Position numbers and translations under genes: made by a program. Of a DNA stretch of 33,934 nt, positions 1 to 7,194 are shown piece by piece (the first letter of the stretch is position 1; the number at the start of each line of letters is the position of its first letter). Under the pieces are notes generated by a model, which worked only from the letters and a program-made list of their open reading frames with translations, ran no database searches and was not told the DNA's origin. This DNA is from a virus. The stretch is taken from IMG/VR virus record IMGVR_UViG_3300035190_000295, positions 1-33,934 of that record; one strand, given 5' to 3'.

Positions 1-127
1 CACGGGTTGTCCAGTGCATTCCAGACACACTCAAATATGTGCATGGCGGATGGGCCACCATCAAATCCCATTTGTCGTGCATCACATCGCGCACATCCCC
101 TTGGTAGTGCGGCCCAAGCTGATCTGT
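1..127. repeat. Terminal direct repeat, left copy (circular-contig overlap)
   Basis: This stretch is identical to 33808-33934. An exact 127-base overlap between contig ends matches a common assembler k-mer length, so it most likely marks a circular molecule counted twice rather than a biological terminal repeat. Joining the ends restores one intact reading frame across the junction. Confidence 0.95.
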
Positions 128-220
128 TGGCAGCAGGTCACAGCTCATGGCCTCATGGCCTTCACGGATGAAGGCATCACGCACTCGGCCAGAATATTCA
201 CAGGCGACAAGAACTCTCAT
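1..220 (-). CDS. DNA cytosine methyltransferase-like protein, 5' part (continues at 33807 on the circle)
   Basis: Reading leftward from ATG at 220-218, the frame begins MRVLVACEYSGRVRDAFI and runs off the window's left edge. It continues in frame into the segment ending at 33359, giving 222 residues in total. The N-terminal ACEYSGRVRDAF stretch resembles the SAM-binding start of C5-cytosine methyltransferase-like phage proteins. The catalytic-type PPC motif (about residues 58-60) and IENP (101-104) follow. The ATG overlaps the TGA of the upstream nuclease gene (ATGA), so translation is probably coupled. Likely role: modification of phage DNA against restriction. The protein is shorter than standalone host Dcm-type enzymes, and its target sequence cannot be read from the DNA. 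Confidence 0.85.
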   Translation of the reverse strand, partial: MRVLVACEYSGRVRDAFIREGHEAMSCDLLPTDQLGPHYQGDVRDVMHDKWDLMVAHPPCTYLSVSGMHWTTR

Positions 221-1245
221 GCAACCACCCTTCCACCAAACTGCTTGCGCATGTCGTGCAGTTGCGTCCAGCCCTTGTCCGCGCATGCGGAGGCATTGGC
301 CAGCAACTCCTTGGACCCAAACACGCCATCAATTTCAGGGTCGCCATTGGCTACATTCGTGCCATTGATCTCATACACGGCGGTGTAATCATCCGGCCCA
401 TCCTTGCGCTGCCACGGCACCAGATCAGGGTGCAGGACATGGCCCTCGCAGCCGGTGCGTTGGGCCTCCACCGGAATCACGTCATCCCACTTCGCACAGT
501 GCCAAGTTGAATCAGAAAGTGGGGTCGACATTGCGCAGGTGCGGCAATTGACGTGCTTGGTTATTTTGGTCTGGTGGCAAAACTCATGCGCGTCGCAGAA
601 CTTGCACTGATACCAACTCGGGTCAGCGTTCAGCGGCTCAGGCATCCGGTCAGTCATGGCAATGCGCTGGCCCCGCTCGATGGCCTTGCCTGCCACATCC
701 TTGTCGAACTTCACGCGCTCGGTGTGGATGCGGTCATCATCTTTGCAGACAGCCAGGTACAAAGCACGGTCAATCTGTGTGCCGGCCATGTAAACCTGCA
801 TCTGCACAAAATGCTCAGGCTTCGACTTCTCCACGCCATGCTTCACCAGGTCATCAAAAGACTTTTTACTATGCGTTTTGAACTCGGCCACATGCTTGGT
901 CTTCGGGGCATCAGGTACGCCAGAATCGATAATGGCGTCCAAACTCCCAGACACATGACTGCCAAAGTCAACCCGATGTTGGCTTGACACATTGCGCACA
1001 TCCATGCCAATCGCACGCAGGTCAGAAATAATATTCGGTTCCTCCTGATGCCCCCGGCGAAACAATCGCAGGATGCGGCCAGGAAATGTTGGTTGCACAG
1101 CCCAGCGAAACGATAGCCACAGTTTGCGGTCACAAGGGTGGCCCAGGCCACTGGCCCCCATGTGAGGGCGTGGCACCTCGGCCTGCTTCTCGTGGTGCTT
1201 GTCAATTAAAGACTGGATGGTATACTCTGACTCGGGAATCTTCAT
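217..1245 (-). CDS. Cas4-like PD-(D/E)XK exonuclease with Fe-S type cysteines
   Basis: This 342-residue protein looks like a RecB/Cas4-type nuclease. Visible nuclease core: Asp103 in GSLDAII, then Glu121-Phe-Lys123 (the E-x-K of PD-(D/E)XK). One cysteine before the core (Cys38 in HPCDRKLW) and three after it (Cys214, Cys217, Cys223) match the 4Fe-4S layout of Cas4/AddB nucleases. Two more cysteines at about 234 and 237 follow. The start at 1245 has AAAGGAG about 9 bases upstream; a 16-residue in-frame extension would run through a hairpin and is rejected. Its neighbours are a DUF669 ssDNA-binding-like protein and a Sak4-like ATPase, so its likely job is to resect DNA ends for recombination. 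The stop overlaps the methyltransferase start as ATGA. Confidence 0.85.
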   Translation of the reverse strand: MKIPESEYTIQSLIDKHHEKQAEVPRPHMGASGLGHPCDRKLWLSFRWAVQPTFPGRILRLFRRGHQEEPNIISDLRAIGMDVRNVSSQHRVDFGSHVSGSLDAIIDSGVPDAPKTKHVAEFKTHSKKSFDDLVKHGVEKSKPEHFVQMQVYMAGTQIDRALYLAVCKDDDRIHTERVKFDKDVAGKAIERGQRIAMTDRMPEPLNADPSWYQCKFCDAHEFCHQTKITKHVNCRTCAMSTPLSDSTWHCAKWDDVIPVEAQRTGCEGHVLHPDLVPWQRKDGPDDYTAVYEINGTNVANGDPEIDGVFGSKELLANASACADKGWTQLHDMRKQFGGRVVA

Positions 1246-1267
1246 GTTGTCTCTCCTTTGAGAATTT

Positions 1268-1299
1268 GCCCAGGCCTTCAACAGCCTGGGCATTTTTTT
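1268..1299 (+). terminator. Rho-independent terminator-like hairpin, rightward orientation
   Basis: An 8-bp perfect stem, GCCCAGGC (1268-1275) and GCCTGGGC (1284-1291), with an 8-base loop is followed by A and seven Ts on the + strand. All flanking genes run leftward, so the T-tract faces against their transcription. It may stop antisense transcripts, or act as an mRNA hairpin between the DUF669 and nuclease genes. Confidence 0.6.
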
Positions 1300-1302
1300 C
1301 GC

Positions 1303-1803
1303 TTACTTCTTAGCCCAAGGCGGTGCGGCCTTGGCAGGCGCTGCCGGAGCAGCCTCGGCCTGCTTTACAAATGGCGGTGCGCTGGCAGTAGGAGCTGCAC
1401 TGCCCGAGATTGACTTAAACGCCTTCACCTCGTTGCTCGCCCCGTACTGCGCGTCTTTCTTCACTTCCAGCTTAATGCTCAACTGCCCACCGATCAACTG
1501 GTCAGTGTCCGTCACCTTTGCCAGCCCAATCGCACGCATGATGTCTCCTAGCTGCTGGCGGCCGATCTCCTCGGCCTTGGGGTTGGCGTTCTTGATGTTC
1601 AGATTGCCAAACACCACACGACCTTGATGGCTCGGGCCGGTGATGTCATAGCGCAGTTTGATGTACTGGCCATTGCCAGCCTTAGTTGCCTTCAACTCAG
1701 ACTGAGAGATGGTGGCGGTGTACCAGCCAGCAGGCAGAGGCTCAAAGTTGCCATTGCCTTGAGGCAGTTCGTTGACGTTGAATTCTTCGTTTAAAAAAGC
1801 CAT
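1303..1803 (-). CDS. DUF669 family protein, probable single-stranded-DNA-binding protein
   Basis: This 166-residue protein has the DUF669 pattern: an N-terminal FEPLPAGWYTATI segment, a beta-rich core with YIKLRYDITGP and GRVVFGNLNI, then a Pro/Ala-rich tail ending PPWAKK. DUF669 proteins occur in phage recombination operons and are often treated as ssDNA-binding proteins; that role is inferred from context and was not shown here. The start has TTGGAGT upstream at good spacing. It sits between a Gly-rich repeat gene and the Cas4-like nuclease, downstream of the Sak4-like ATPase, a typical annealing/resection set. Confidence 0.8.
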   Translation of the reverse strand: MAFLNEEFNVNELPQGNGNFEPLPAGWYTATISQSELKATKAGNGQYIKLRYDITGPSHQGRVVFGNLNIKNANPKAEEIGRQQLGDIMRAIGLAKVTDTDQLIGGQLSIKLEVKKDAQYGASNEVKAFKSISGSAAPTASAPPFVKQAEAAPAAPAKAAPPWAKK

Positions 1804-1826
1804 GATTTACTCCAAAAAAAATTAAC

Positions 1827-2166
<340 letters not shown>

Positions 2167-2174
<8 letters not shown>

Positions 2175-2523
2175 TGATTGATGCCTTTGAAATATCACTG
2201 CAAACAATCAATTCACAAACACCAGTCAACGAAATGAGCGGGTTCATGGTGTCAACTTTACTGTCTGACTTGATGCCATTTTGAGCTACGCCAGAAAGGG
2301 CAATACCATCTTTGGCTTTCCAAGACCACAAACGGCGGGAATCTTTGAGGATGACTTCTTCGCCATCTGCTGAAACGACTTCGCCAGCATGAACGCCAGC
2401 GGAATAGCAACGGGCGATGACGTATTTGCCAACAAAAGGATGATCTTTCTTGGCGGGTTGTTGGTTGGAAAACATGGCCGCGATTTCTTTGAGTTGGCCA
2501 AAAGTCAAATTGTCAATGTTCAT
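2167..2523 (-). CDS. DUF6948-like phage protein
   Basis: This 118-residue protein starts MNIDNLTFGQLKEIAAMF (an amphipathic helix). It continues with a beta-rich domain carrying HPFVGKYVIARCYSAGVHAGEV, SRRLWSWKAKDGIALSGVAQNG and a C-terminal LTGVCELIVC. This matches my memory of the DUF6948 family, known only from phages and phage-like regions. Function is unknown. AAGGAGT lies upstream of the start. Its stop overlaps the Gly-rich repeat gene, suggesting the two are co-produced. Confidence 0.75.
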
Positions 2524-2526
2524 GAT

Positions 2527-2919
2527 TTACTCCTTGGGGATGATTTTGAAAGATGGGCGGCCAGGCTTTGCCGTAATTGCACCGGCCAGAGGCCCAGTGA
2601 TCGTTGCGTCGGCAGCTTTCCACGCCGTCATGTTTATTTCAGGCTTCCAGCGAAACAGCTTGGCCAAGTGGTCTGTCAAACCAAACTCGGCGGCCAGCTC
2701 CTGCACCTTTTCACCATCGACCTTGCGGTCAATGCGGCCAGAGATTTTCACCACAAAGCCCTCGGGCTCCGCAGTCTCAGTATCCTCGAAGTTCTCGGCC
2801 ACAGCCAACAGCTTGACAATCTGGTCCTCGATCTTGCGGCGCTCAGTCGTGGCCAGCTCCTCGTCAAACTTGTGCTGCAACCACTGGCGCGACAGTTCTT
2901 TCAGGTCGGGCTGCATCAT
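2527..2919 (-). CDS. Hypothetical phage protein, DUF7173-like
   Basis: 130 residues. The N-terminal half is helical and charged (LKELSRQWLQHKFDEELATTERRKIEDQIVKLL), followed by a small domain with EGFVVKISGRIDRKVDGEKV and LAKLFRWKPEIN. The helix-then-VKISG layout resembles the DUF7173 family found beside phage exonuclease and ssDNA-binding genes, but this is from memory. The ATG at 2919 overlaps the upstream TGA (ATGA). A second ATG follows directly at 2916. It is probably an accessory of the recombination module. Confidence 0.65.
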   Translation of the reverse strand: MMQPDLKELSRQWLQHKFDEELATTERRKIEDQIVKLLAVAENFEDTETAEPEGFVVKISGRIDRKVDGEKVQELAAEFGLTDHLAKLFRWKPEINMTAWKAADATITGPLAGAITAKPGRPSFKIIPKE

Positions 2920-3197
2920 GCTGTGTACTCCAGTGCTTGCAATTTGCTGATTTTTTCGTTGATGCCATCCACAGATCTTTGAAAGTCGGCCATCACCTTT
3001 TGCTTGTGCTTTTTCAGCGCGGCAATTTGCTGTGCGCGTGGGTCGTAGTTGTCTGGCACTTCGACCTCGATCTCTTGCTCTCCGACGTAAGTGCCGAAGT
3101 CGTCGTCGTCAGACTTAAAACTAAAAACCGTGAACTTGCCCTCGTCGTCCCACGAGTATTTGATGTAGTGGATGTATGCTGTGATTTTGACTTTCAT
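2916..3197 (-). CDS. Hypothetical protein, 93 residues
   Basis: No family recognised. The N-terminus (MKVKITAYIHYIKYSW) is beta-like, followed by an acidic patch with four consecutive Asp (DDDDFGTYVGEQEIEVEV). A helical, possibly coiled-coil C-terminus runs from AALKKHKQKVM to ISKLQALEYTA. The start at 3197 overlaps the TGA of the Sak4-like gene (ATGA) with a GGGGGC ribosome-binding region; a longer in-frame extension lies inside the upstream gene and is rejected. Confidence 0.7.
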   Translation of the reverse strand: MKVKITAYIHYIKYSWDDEGKFTVFSFKSDDDDFGTYVGEQEIEVEVPDNYDPRAQQIAALKKHKQKVMADFQRSVDGINEKISKLQALEYTA

Positions 3198-3871
3198 GCT
3201 TTGCCCCCGATCTTGGCAATAATCGCGCCCAGGTCTGGGGCTTCCCAGCCAGACAGCTTGCCCGAGCGATCCTTGGCCAGCCACAGGCCATCCGAGTCGC
3301 ACATCAGCGCACGCTGGGTCACACCCTCGGCATCACGCTCAACACGCAGCGCCAGCACTTCATCAAAGAAGTAAGGCAGGCCTTGGGTCAGGCTTTTGCC
3401 AGGCATGCCTGGGTTGTAAAGCATCTTGCCCATTTCGTCGGTGGACTTCTCCAGCTTGGCGCTCATGAACACATGCTTGCCAGGCAGATCACGGAAGGCC
3501 CGAATCAGCTCTTGCATGGTGCTGTTCATTTCACCATAGGCAGCGCGGCCATCCTTGGACTTCTTCATTTCGTGGTGCAGTACAACTTCGGCCACTTCCG
3601 AAATGCTGTCCAGCGCTACCGACTCAAAGCCTGCGGCCTCTTTGGAATCCTTGCACCAGCTAAACGCCTCGCGCAGATCGTCCATGCTTGTAATTTCGAT
3701 GTAAGGCAGGTCAGCATCCTGGATGGACAGCAGGCCACCCTCGGCTGAAAGCACAATCACGTTGGGCAACGTCTGCACCAGCGTGGTCTTGCCTGCACCC
3801 GCTGCGCCGTACACCAACAACTTCACACCATTGGCAGACAAGCTGCCTGTCGATTTCAAATTGATAGCCAT
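3194..3871 (-). CDS. Sak4-like AAA ATPase (RecA-fold recombinase)
   Basis: 225 residues with a Walker A motif YGAAGAGKTTL (about 21-31) and a Walker B-like VALDS (85-89). It fits the AAA_24/Sak4 group of short RecA/Rad51-like phage ATPases, thought to promote ssDNA annealing together with a phage ssDNA-binding protein. The nearby DUF669 and Cas4-like genes fit that pathway. It is the first gene of the leftward operon, with AAGGAGAG upstream and a promoter at about 3928-3957. Confidence in the fold is high; the exact recombinase class is inferred. Confidence 0.85.
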   Translation of the reverse strand: MAINLKSTGSLSANGVKLLVYGAAGAGKTTLVQTLPNVIVLSAEGGLLSIQDADLPYIEITSMDDLREAFSWCKDSKEAAGFESVALDSISEVAEVVLHHEMKKSKDGRAAYGEMNSTMQELIRAFRDLPGKHVFMSAKLEKSTDEMGKMLYNPGMPGKSLTQGLPYFFDEVLALRVERDAEGVTQRALMCDSDGLWLAKDRSGKLSGWEAPDLGAIIAKIGGKA

Positions 3872-3923
3872 TTGGCTCTCCTTTTTTTTTGCACCTCCGT
3901 CTGGGAATCAGTTCGAGGTGTGC

Positions 3924-3953
3924 TTGCATCATAAACCAAAAATAAGGTATAGT
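3924..3953 (+). promoter_or_regulatory. Rightward promoter (early/replication operon)
   Basis: TTGCAT (3924-3929), an 18-base spacer and TATAGT (3948-3953) resemble a sigma-70 promoter. It would start transcripts near 3960, just upstream of the HTH gene. Its -35 overlaps the -10 of the opposing promoter. Confidence 0.6.
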
Positions 3954-3957
3954 GCAA
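3928..3957 (-). promoter_or_regulatory. Leftward promoter (recombination/small-gene operon)
   Basis: Reading the minus strand: TTGCAC (3957-3952), an 18-base spacer and TATGAT (3933-3928). This is a good sigma-70 match and the only strong promoter seen upstream of the Sak4-like gene. It is interleaved with the rightward promoter in mirror-image fashion. Confidence 0.65.
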
Positions 3958-3992
3958 GCACTTCCGCAAATATTTTTTCTAAGGTGCAAATT

Positions 3993-4175
3993 ATGATGAC
4001 TGTTGAGCAAATCAAAAAACGGCTGAAAGATGCCAATCTAAAGCGAGTGGCCGAGAATGCCGGTGTCCATCCGGCTACGGTTTATAGGTTCATGCAAGAG
4101 GAATCAAAGCCCCTGTATGAGACGGTCAAAGCCCTGAGCGACTATCTCATCAGGCAGGCGGCATCACATGGCTGA
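3993..4175 (+). CDS. Small helix-turn-helix regulator (Cro-like)
   Basis: 60 residues (ATG 3993; a second ATG at 3996 is possible). The segment LKRVAENAGVHPATVYRFM (about 16-34) is a helix-turn-helix of the lambda-repressor/Cro type, followed by YETVKALSDYLIRQ. AAGGTG precedes the start. It is encoded immediately downstream of the symmetric promoter pair and is probably the protein that binds there, acting as the switch between leftward and rightward transcription. A longer in-frame extension starting at 3723 runs through the promoter and the opposite gene and is rejected. Its stop overlaps the primase start by 8 bases (ATGGCTGA). Confidence 0.75.
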   Translation: MMTVEQIKKRLKDANLKRVAENAGVHPATVYRFMQEESKPLYETVKALSDYLIRQAASHG

Positions 4176-6186
4176 CCTCTCAAACATCCTCGGCGGCCCA
4201 TGGGCTCCACCACCAGAGAAACTTGTAGCGCCACCAGAAGCACAGCTCCTAGATGCCATGCGTGCAGCAGGCCTTGAACCACCAGACGAGATACACATGG
4301 ACGGGAAAATCCATCGTTTCAAGTCAGGCACCAAAGGCTCACCAGGACACGGCGACAAGCCCGGCTGGTATTTGGTGTTTGGAGATGGCATTCCAGCCGG
4401 TCGGTTTGGCTGCTGGCGCGCAGGCATGGAAGTGACCTGGCGTGCAGACGTAGGACGCAAACTTAACCAGGCCGAAGAAATGTCCCATGCCCGGCGCCTC
4501 AGCGAGTCCAAGGCCATGCGCGATGCAGCCCTGGAGCGTCAACACCAGCTGGCCAGCGACACAGTGGAGAAAATCTGGACAGGCGCTCAGGCAGCTTTGC
4601 CAGATCACCCCTACTTGGCCAAAAAGGGCATCGGCGTTCACGGCGCCAGGGCCACAGGAGACGGTCGGCTTGTCGTCCCCCTCTACGATTCAGACGGCAC
4701 AATCTCCAGCCTCCAATACATCGACCACCAAGGCGGAAAGCTCTACCACCCAGGTGGCCAGACAGGCGGCAAGTTTTGGATGCTAGGCACCACAGACGAG
4801 CCCGGCACCCTATACGTTGCCGAAGGCTTCGCAACCGCGGCCACCATCCATGAGACCACAGGCAGGCCAGTCGTGGTGGCCTACAGCGCCAGCAACTTGG
4901 TGCCAGTCACAGGCACACTCCGAGAAATGCACGGCGCAACCCAGGACATCGTTATCGTGGCAGACAATGACAGCTCAGGCGTTGGCCAACGCTACGCAGA
5001 ACAGGCCAGCGCCAAGTTTGGGGCCAGGATGGTCATGCCACCCATCCAAGGCGATGCCAACGATTACGCCAAAGCAGGCAACGACCTGGCCAGCCTTCTC
5101 ATGCCCTCCCACGATGACTGGCTCATCCCTGCGGATGACTTCTGCTCTCAGCCATCCCCCATCAGCTGGCTCGTCAAGCGATGGATTCAATCCCAAGCAT
5201 TGGTGATGGTGCATGGCCCAAGCGGTGGCGGAAAGACATTCGTGGTGCTCGACTGGTGCCTGCGCATGGCCAGCGGAACAGAAGACTGGGCAGGCCACAA
5301 GGTCAGGAACGGCAACGTGGTGTATCTGGCCGGTGAAGGCCACCACGGTTTGCGCGGCAGGGTGGCAGCTTGGAAGCACCACCACAAAGCAGGCAAACTG
5401 GACATGTGGCTCTCCAAAGATGGCTGCGACCTCAACACCCCGACCGGATACCTCAAAGTGGTCGAGCAGGTCAGGATGCTGAAAGACAGACCTAGCGTGA
5501 TCGTGGTCGATACCCTGCACCGATTCTTGGCTGGAGACGAAAACAGCGCTCAAGATGCCAAGACCATGCTGGACGCATGCAATGCTCTCATGATGGAATT
5601 CAACTGCTCGGTGATCTTGGTGCACCACACAGGCGTGTCAGACGAAGCCCAGCACCGGGCACGCGGATCCAGCGCTTGGCGCGGCGCTCTCGACATCGAG
5701 ATTAGCATCGTGCCAGGCAAGGACGACCAGCCAATGCAGATCGTCCAGCGCAAGTCCAAAGACGCAGAACTGGCCGAGACCGTTTTCGTGGAACTTCACA
5801 CAGTCGAGATCCCAGGCTGGCGCGATGAAGACGACCAGCAAGTCACCAGCGCAGTCGTTGTGGAGGCCTCAGCACCCGCTCAGGCCAGCAAAAAGGACAG
5901 CAAGATCGACACCCACCGCAAGACATTTGAAAACGCATGGTGGGCATCAGGAGCCGAAGAGCGTAATGGTTTACCCTACCTCAGCCGCTCGGCAATGACA
6001 GACTATTTGGTGCAAAAACTTGCCCTCAGCAAGGCTTCGGCCAAGCAATACATCAAGCCAAGCGTGCCAGGAAAACCCATCGCAGATCTTCTCACAGCAC
6101 AAATTATCGAGGCCTTTGAGCATGGCTGGATTGTCATCGACCAAGTTCAGGCCAGCGCAATGCTGATCCGAAAATCAATGCCATGA
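4168..6186 (+). CDS. Toprim primase / RepA-like hexameric helicase
   Basis: This 672-residue fusion has a Toprim domain with YVAEGFATAATI (about 215-226) and VIVADNDSSGVG (263-274) after a poorly conserved N-terminus. A RecA-fold helicase follows: Walker A HGPSGGGKTF (about 349-358), Walker B VIVVDTLHRF (444-453) and a sensor-like VILVHHTG (481-488), resembling AAA_25/RepA helicases. It should prime and unwind phage DNA at the replication fork. A candidate origin lies about 1 kb downstream. No N-terminal zinc finger is obvious. The C-terminal 100 residues may be a separate winged domain. Confidence 0.88.
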   Translation: MADLSNILGGPWAPPPEKLVAPPEAQLLDAMRAAGLEPPDEIHMDGKIHRFKSGTKGSPGHGDKPGWYLVFGDGIPAGRFGCWRAGMEVTWRADVGRKLNQAEEMSHARRLSESKAMRDAALERQHQLASDTVEKIWTGAQAALPDHPYLAKKGIGVHGARATGDGRLVVPLYDSDGTISSLQYIDHQGGKLYHPGGQTGGKFWMLGTTDEPGTLYVAEGFATAATIHETTGRPVVVAYSASNLVPVTGTLREMHGATQDIVIVADNDSSGVGQRYAEQASAKFGARMVMPPIQGDANDYAKAGNDLASLLMPSHDDWLIPADDFCSQPSPISWLVKRWIQSQALVMVHGPSGGGKTFVVLDWCLRMASGTEDWAGHKVRNGNVVYLAGEGHHGLRGRVAAWKHHHKAGKLDMWLSKDGCDLNTPTGYLKVVEQVRMLKDRPSVIVVDTLHRFLAGDENSAQDAKTMLDACNALMMEFNCSVILVHHTGVSDEAQHRARGSSAWRGALDIEISIVPGKDDQPMQIVQRKSKDAELAETVFVELHTVEIPGWRDEDDQQVTSAVVVEASAPAQASKKDSKIDTHRKTFENAWWASGAEERNGLPYLSRSAMTDYLVQKLALSKASAKQYIKPSVPGKPIADLLTAQIIEAFEHGWIVIDQVQASAMLIRKSMP

Positions 6187-6300
6187 TCAAAGGCCACACA
6201 ACGCCGCCAACCGGGTCGTTCACCCTGTTGTTTTATTGGCCAAATATGCCTGAAACCCGCATGGATATTGCGCAAGCAGCTACTTAATTGATAGCACGTC
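6187..6300. other. Intergenic segment with chromosome-like repeat (left flank of captured DNA)
   Basis: These 114 bases contain no gene. The part from about 6249 to 6297 (from CCTGAAACCCGCATGG to AATTGATAGCA) resembles, from memory, a short palindromic repeat common between genes of Comamonadaceae chromosomes: an AGCTA...TAGC core preceded by TTGCGCAAGCAGC in this orientation. That would mark bacterial DNA imported with the acyltransferase gene. No convincing promoter or ribosome-binding site for the next gene is visible. Confidence 0.4.
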
Positions 6301-7194
6301 ATGCTTAACTTTTTACCCTCCCCCCTGATCAGCCTGCTCGCTGGTTTGCTCATGGTGCTCAACGCCCTGTTCTGGGTGCCCATTCTGTTGGTGTTTGCAT
6401 CGCTCAAGCTGGTGCTGCCCTTTAAGGCGTTGCGCCTGCGCATTGACCCCGTGTTGCTGTTCATTGCCGAGGCCTGGATTTCGGGCAACAGCGCCTGGAT
6501 GGGCTTGACGCAGCGCACGGTGTGGGACGTGCAAGGCGTCGACGGGCTTGACCCGCACAGTTGGTACCTGGTCAACAGCAACCACCAGTCCTGGGTGGAC
6601 ATTCTGGTGCTCCAGCACCTGCTGAACCGGCGCATCCCCCTGCTCAAGTTTTTTATCAAGCAGCAACTCATCTGGGTGCCGGTGATGGGCTTGGCCTGGT
6701 GGGCGCTGGATTTTCCGTTCATGCGCCGCCACAGCGAGGAATTTCTAAAAAAGCACCCCGAGTTGCGCGGCAAAGACCAGGAAACCACCCGCAAAGCCTG
6801 CGAGAAATTTGCCCTGATTCCCACCAGCGTCATGAGTTTTATGGAGGGCACACGTTTTACGCCCGCCAAACACGCCAAACAGAAGTCGCCCTACCAGCAC
6901 CTGCTCAAACCCAAGGCGGGCGGCATGGCCATGGCGCTGAACGCCATGGGCGACAAGTTTCAAGCCATTCTGGACGTGACCATCGTCTACCCCGACGGAG
7001 CCCCCACATTTGCCGAATTTTTGGGCGGCAAAATGCGCCGGGTGGTGGTGCGGGTGCGTTCCCTGCCGATTCCGGCGCACCTGCTGCAGGGCGACTATGC
7101 GCAAGACCCCGCATTTCGCGAAGCGTTCTCGCAGTGGGTGCAACAGCTCTGTTATCCACAAGTTATCCACAGGCAGTATTGCGGTAACTGGTAA
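6301..7194 (+). CDS. PlsC-family 1-acylglycerol-3-phosphate acyltransferase (YihG-like), probable host-derived cargo gene
   Basis: 297 residues. A hydrophobic N-terminal anchor (about 5-35) precedes the acyltransferase motifs: NHQSWVD (94-100, the HX4D catalytic motif) and FMEGTRF (180-186, the glycerophosphate-binding EGTR type). Known family members transfer an acyl group to lysophosphatidic acid at the inner membrane; the YihG branch is a lipid-remodelling form. It is unlike any neighbour: a bacterial membrane-lipid gene between a primase and an origin. The last 14 residues, after WVQQL, are read from two DnaA boxes and an iteron, so the original C-terminus was cut and replaced. The catalytic core is intact, so the enzyme may still work. 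The ribosome-binding site is poor. Confidence 0.85.
   Translation: MLNFLPSPLISLLAGLLMVLNALFWVPILLVFASLKLVLPFKALRLRIDPVLLFIAEAWISGNSAWMGLTQRTVWDVQGVDGLDPHSWYLVNSNHQSWVDILVLQHLLNRRIPLLKFFIKQQLIWVPVMGLAWWALDFPFMRRHSEEFLKKHPELRGKDQETTRKACEKFALIPTSVMSFMEGTRFTPAKHAKQKSPYQHLLKPKAGGMAMALNAMGDKFQAILDVTIVYPDGAPTFAEFLGGKMRRVVVRVRSLPIPAHLLQGDYAQDPAFREAFSQWVQQLCYPQVIHRQYCGNW

Larger units (their letters stand above)
3888..3990. promoter_or_regulatory. Control region with nested inverted repeats (candidate operators)
   Basis: Two nested inverted-repeat pairs are seen. The inner arms are GTGCTTGCA (3920-3928) and TGCAAGCAC (3953-3961); extended, they agree at 12 of 14 positions. The outer arms are TTTGCACCT (3888-3896) and AGGTGCAAA (3982-3990), an exact match close to the two ribosome-binding sites. 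The inner arms overlap the -35 box of one promoter and the -10 of the other. They are plausible binding sites for the adjacent 60-residue HTH protein. Confidence 0.6.

Noticed and set aside
1-127. Genuine terminal repeat as in T7-like phages
   Set aside because: The length equals a common assembler k-mer, the repeat lies within a gene and away from the terminase, and P22-type terminases package by headful cutting.
1246-1293. 16-residue N-terminal extension of the Cas4-like nuclease
   Set aside because: It reads through the terminator-like hairpin, while ATG 1245 has a strong AAAGGAG.
3723-3992. N-terminal extension of the HTH gene
   Set aside because: It would cross the bidirectional promoter and the start of the Sak4-like gene; ATG 3993 has its own ribosome-binding site.
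4975-5628. Minus-strand frame of 217 codons inside the primase-helicase
   Set aside because: Antisense shadow of the helicase Walker region.
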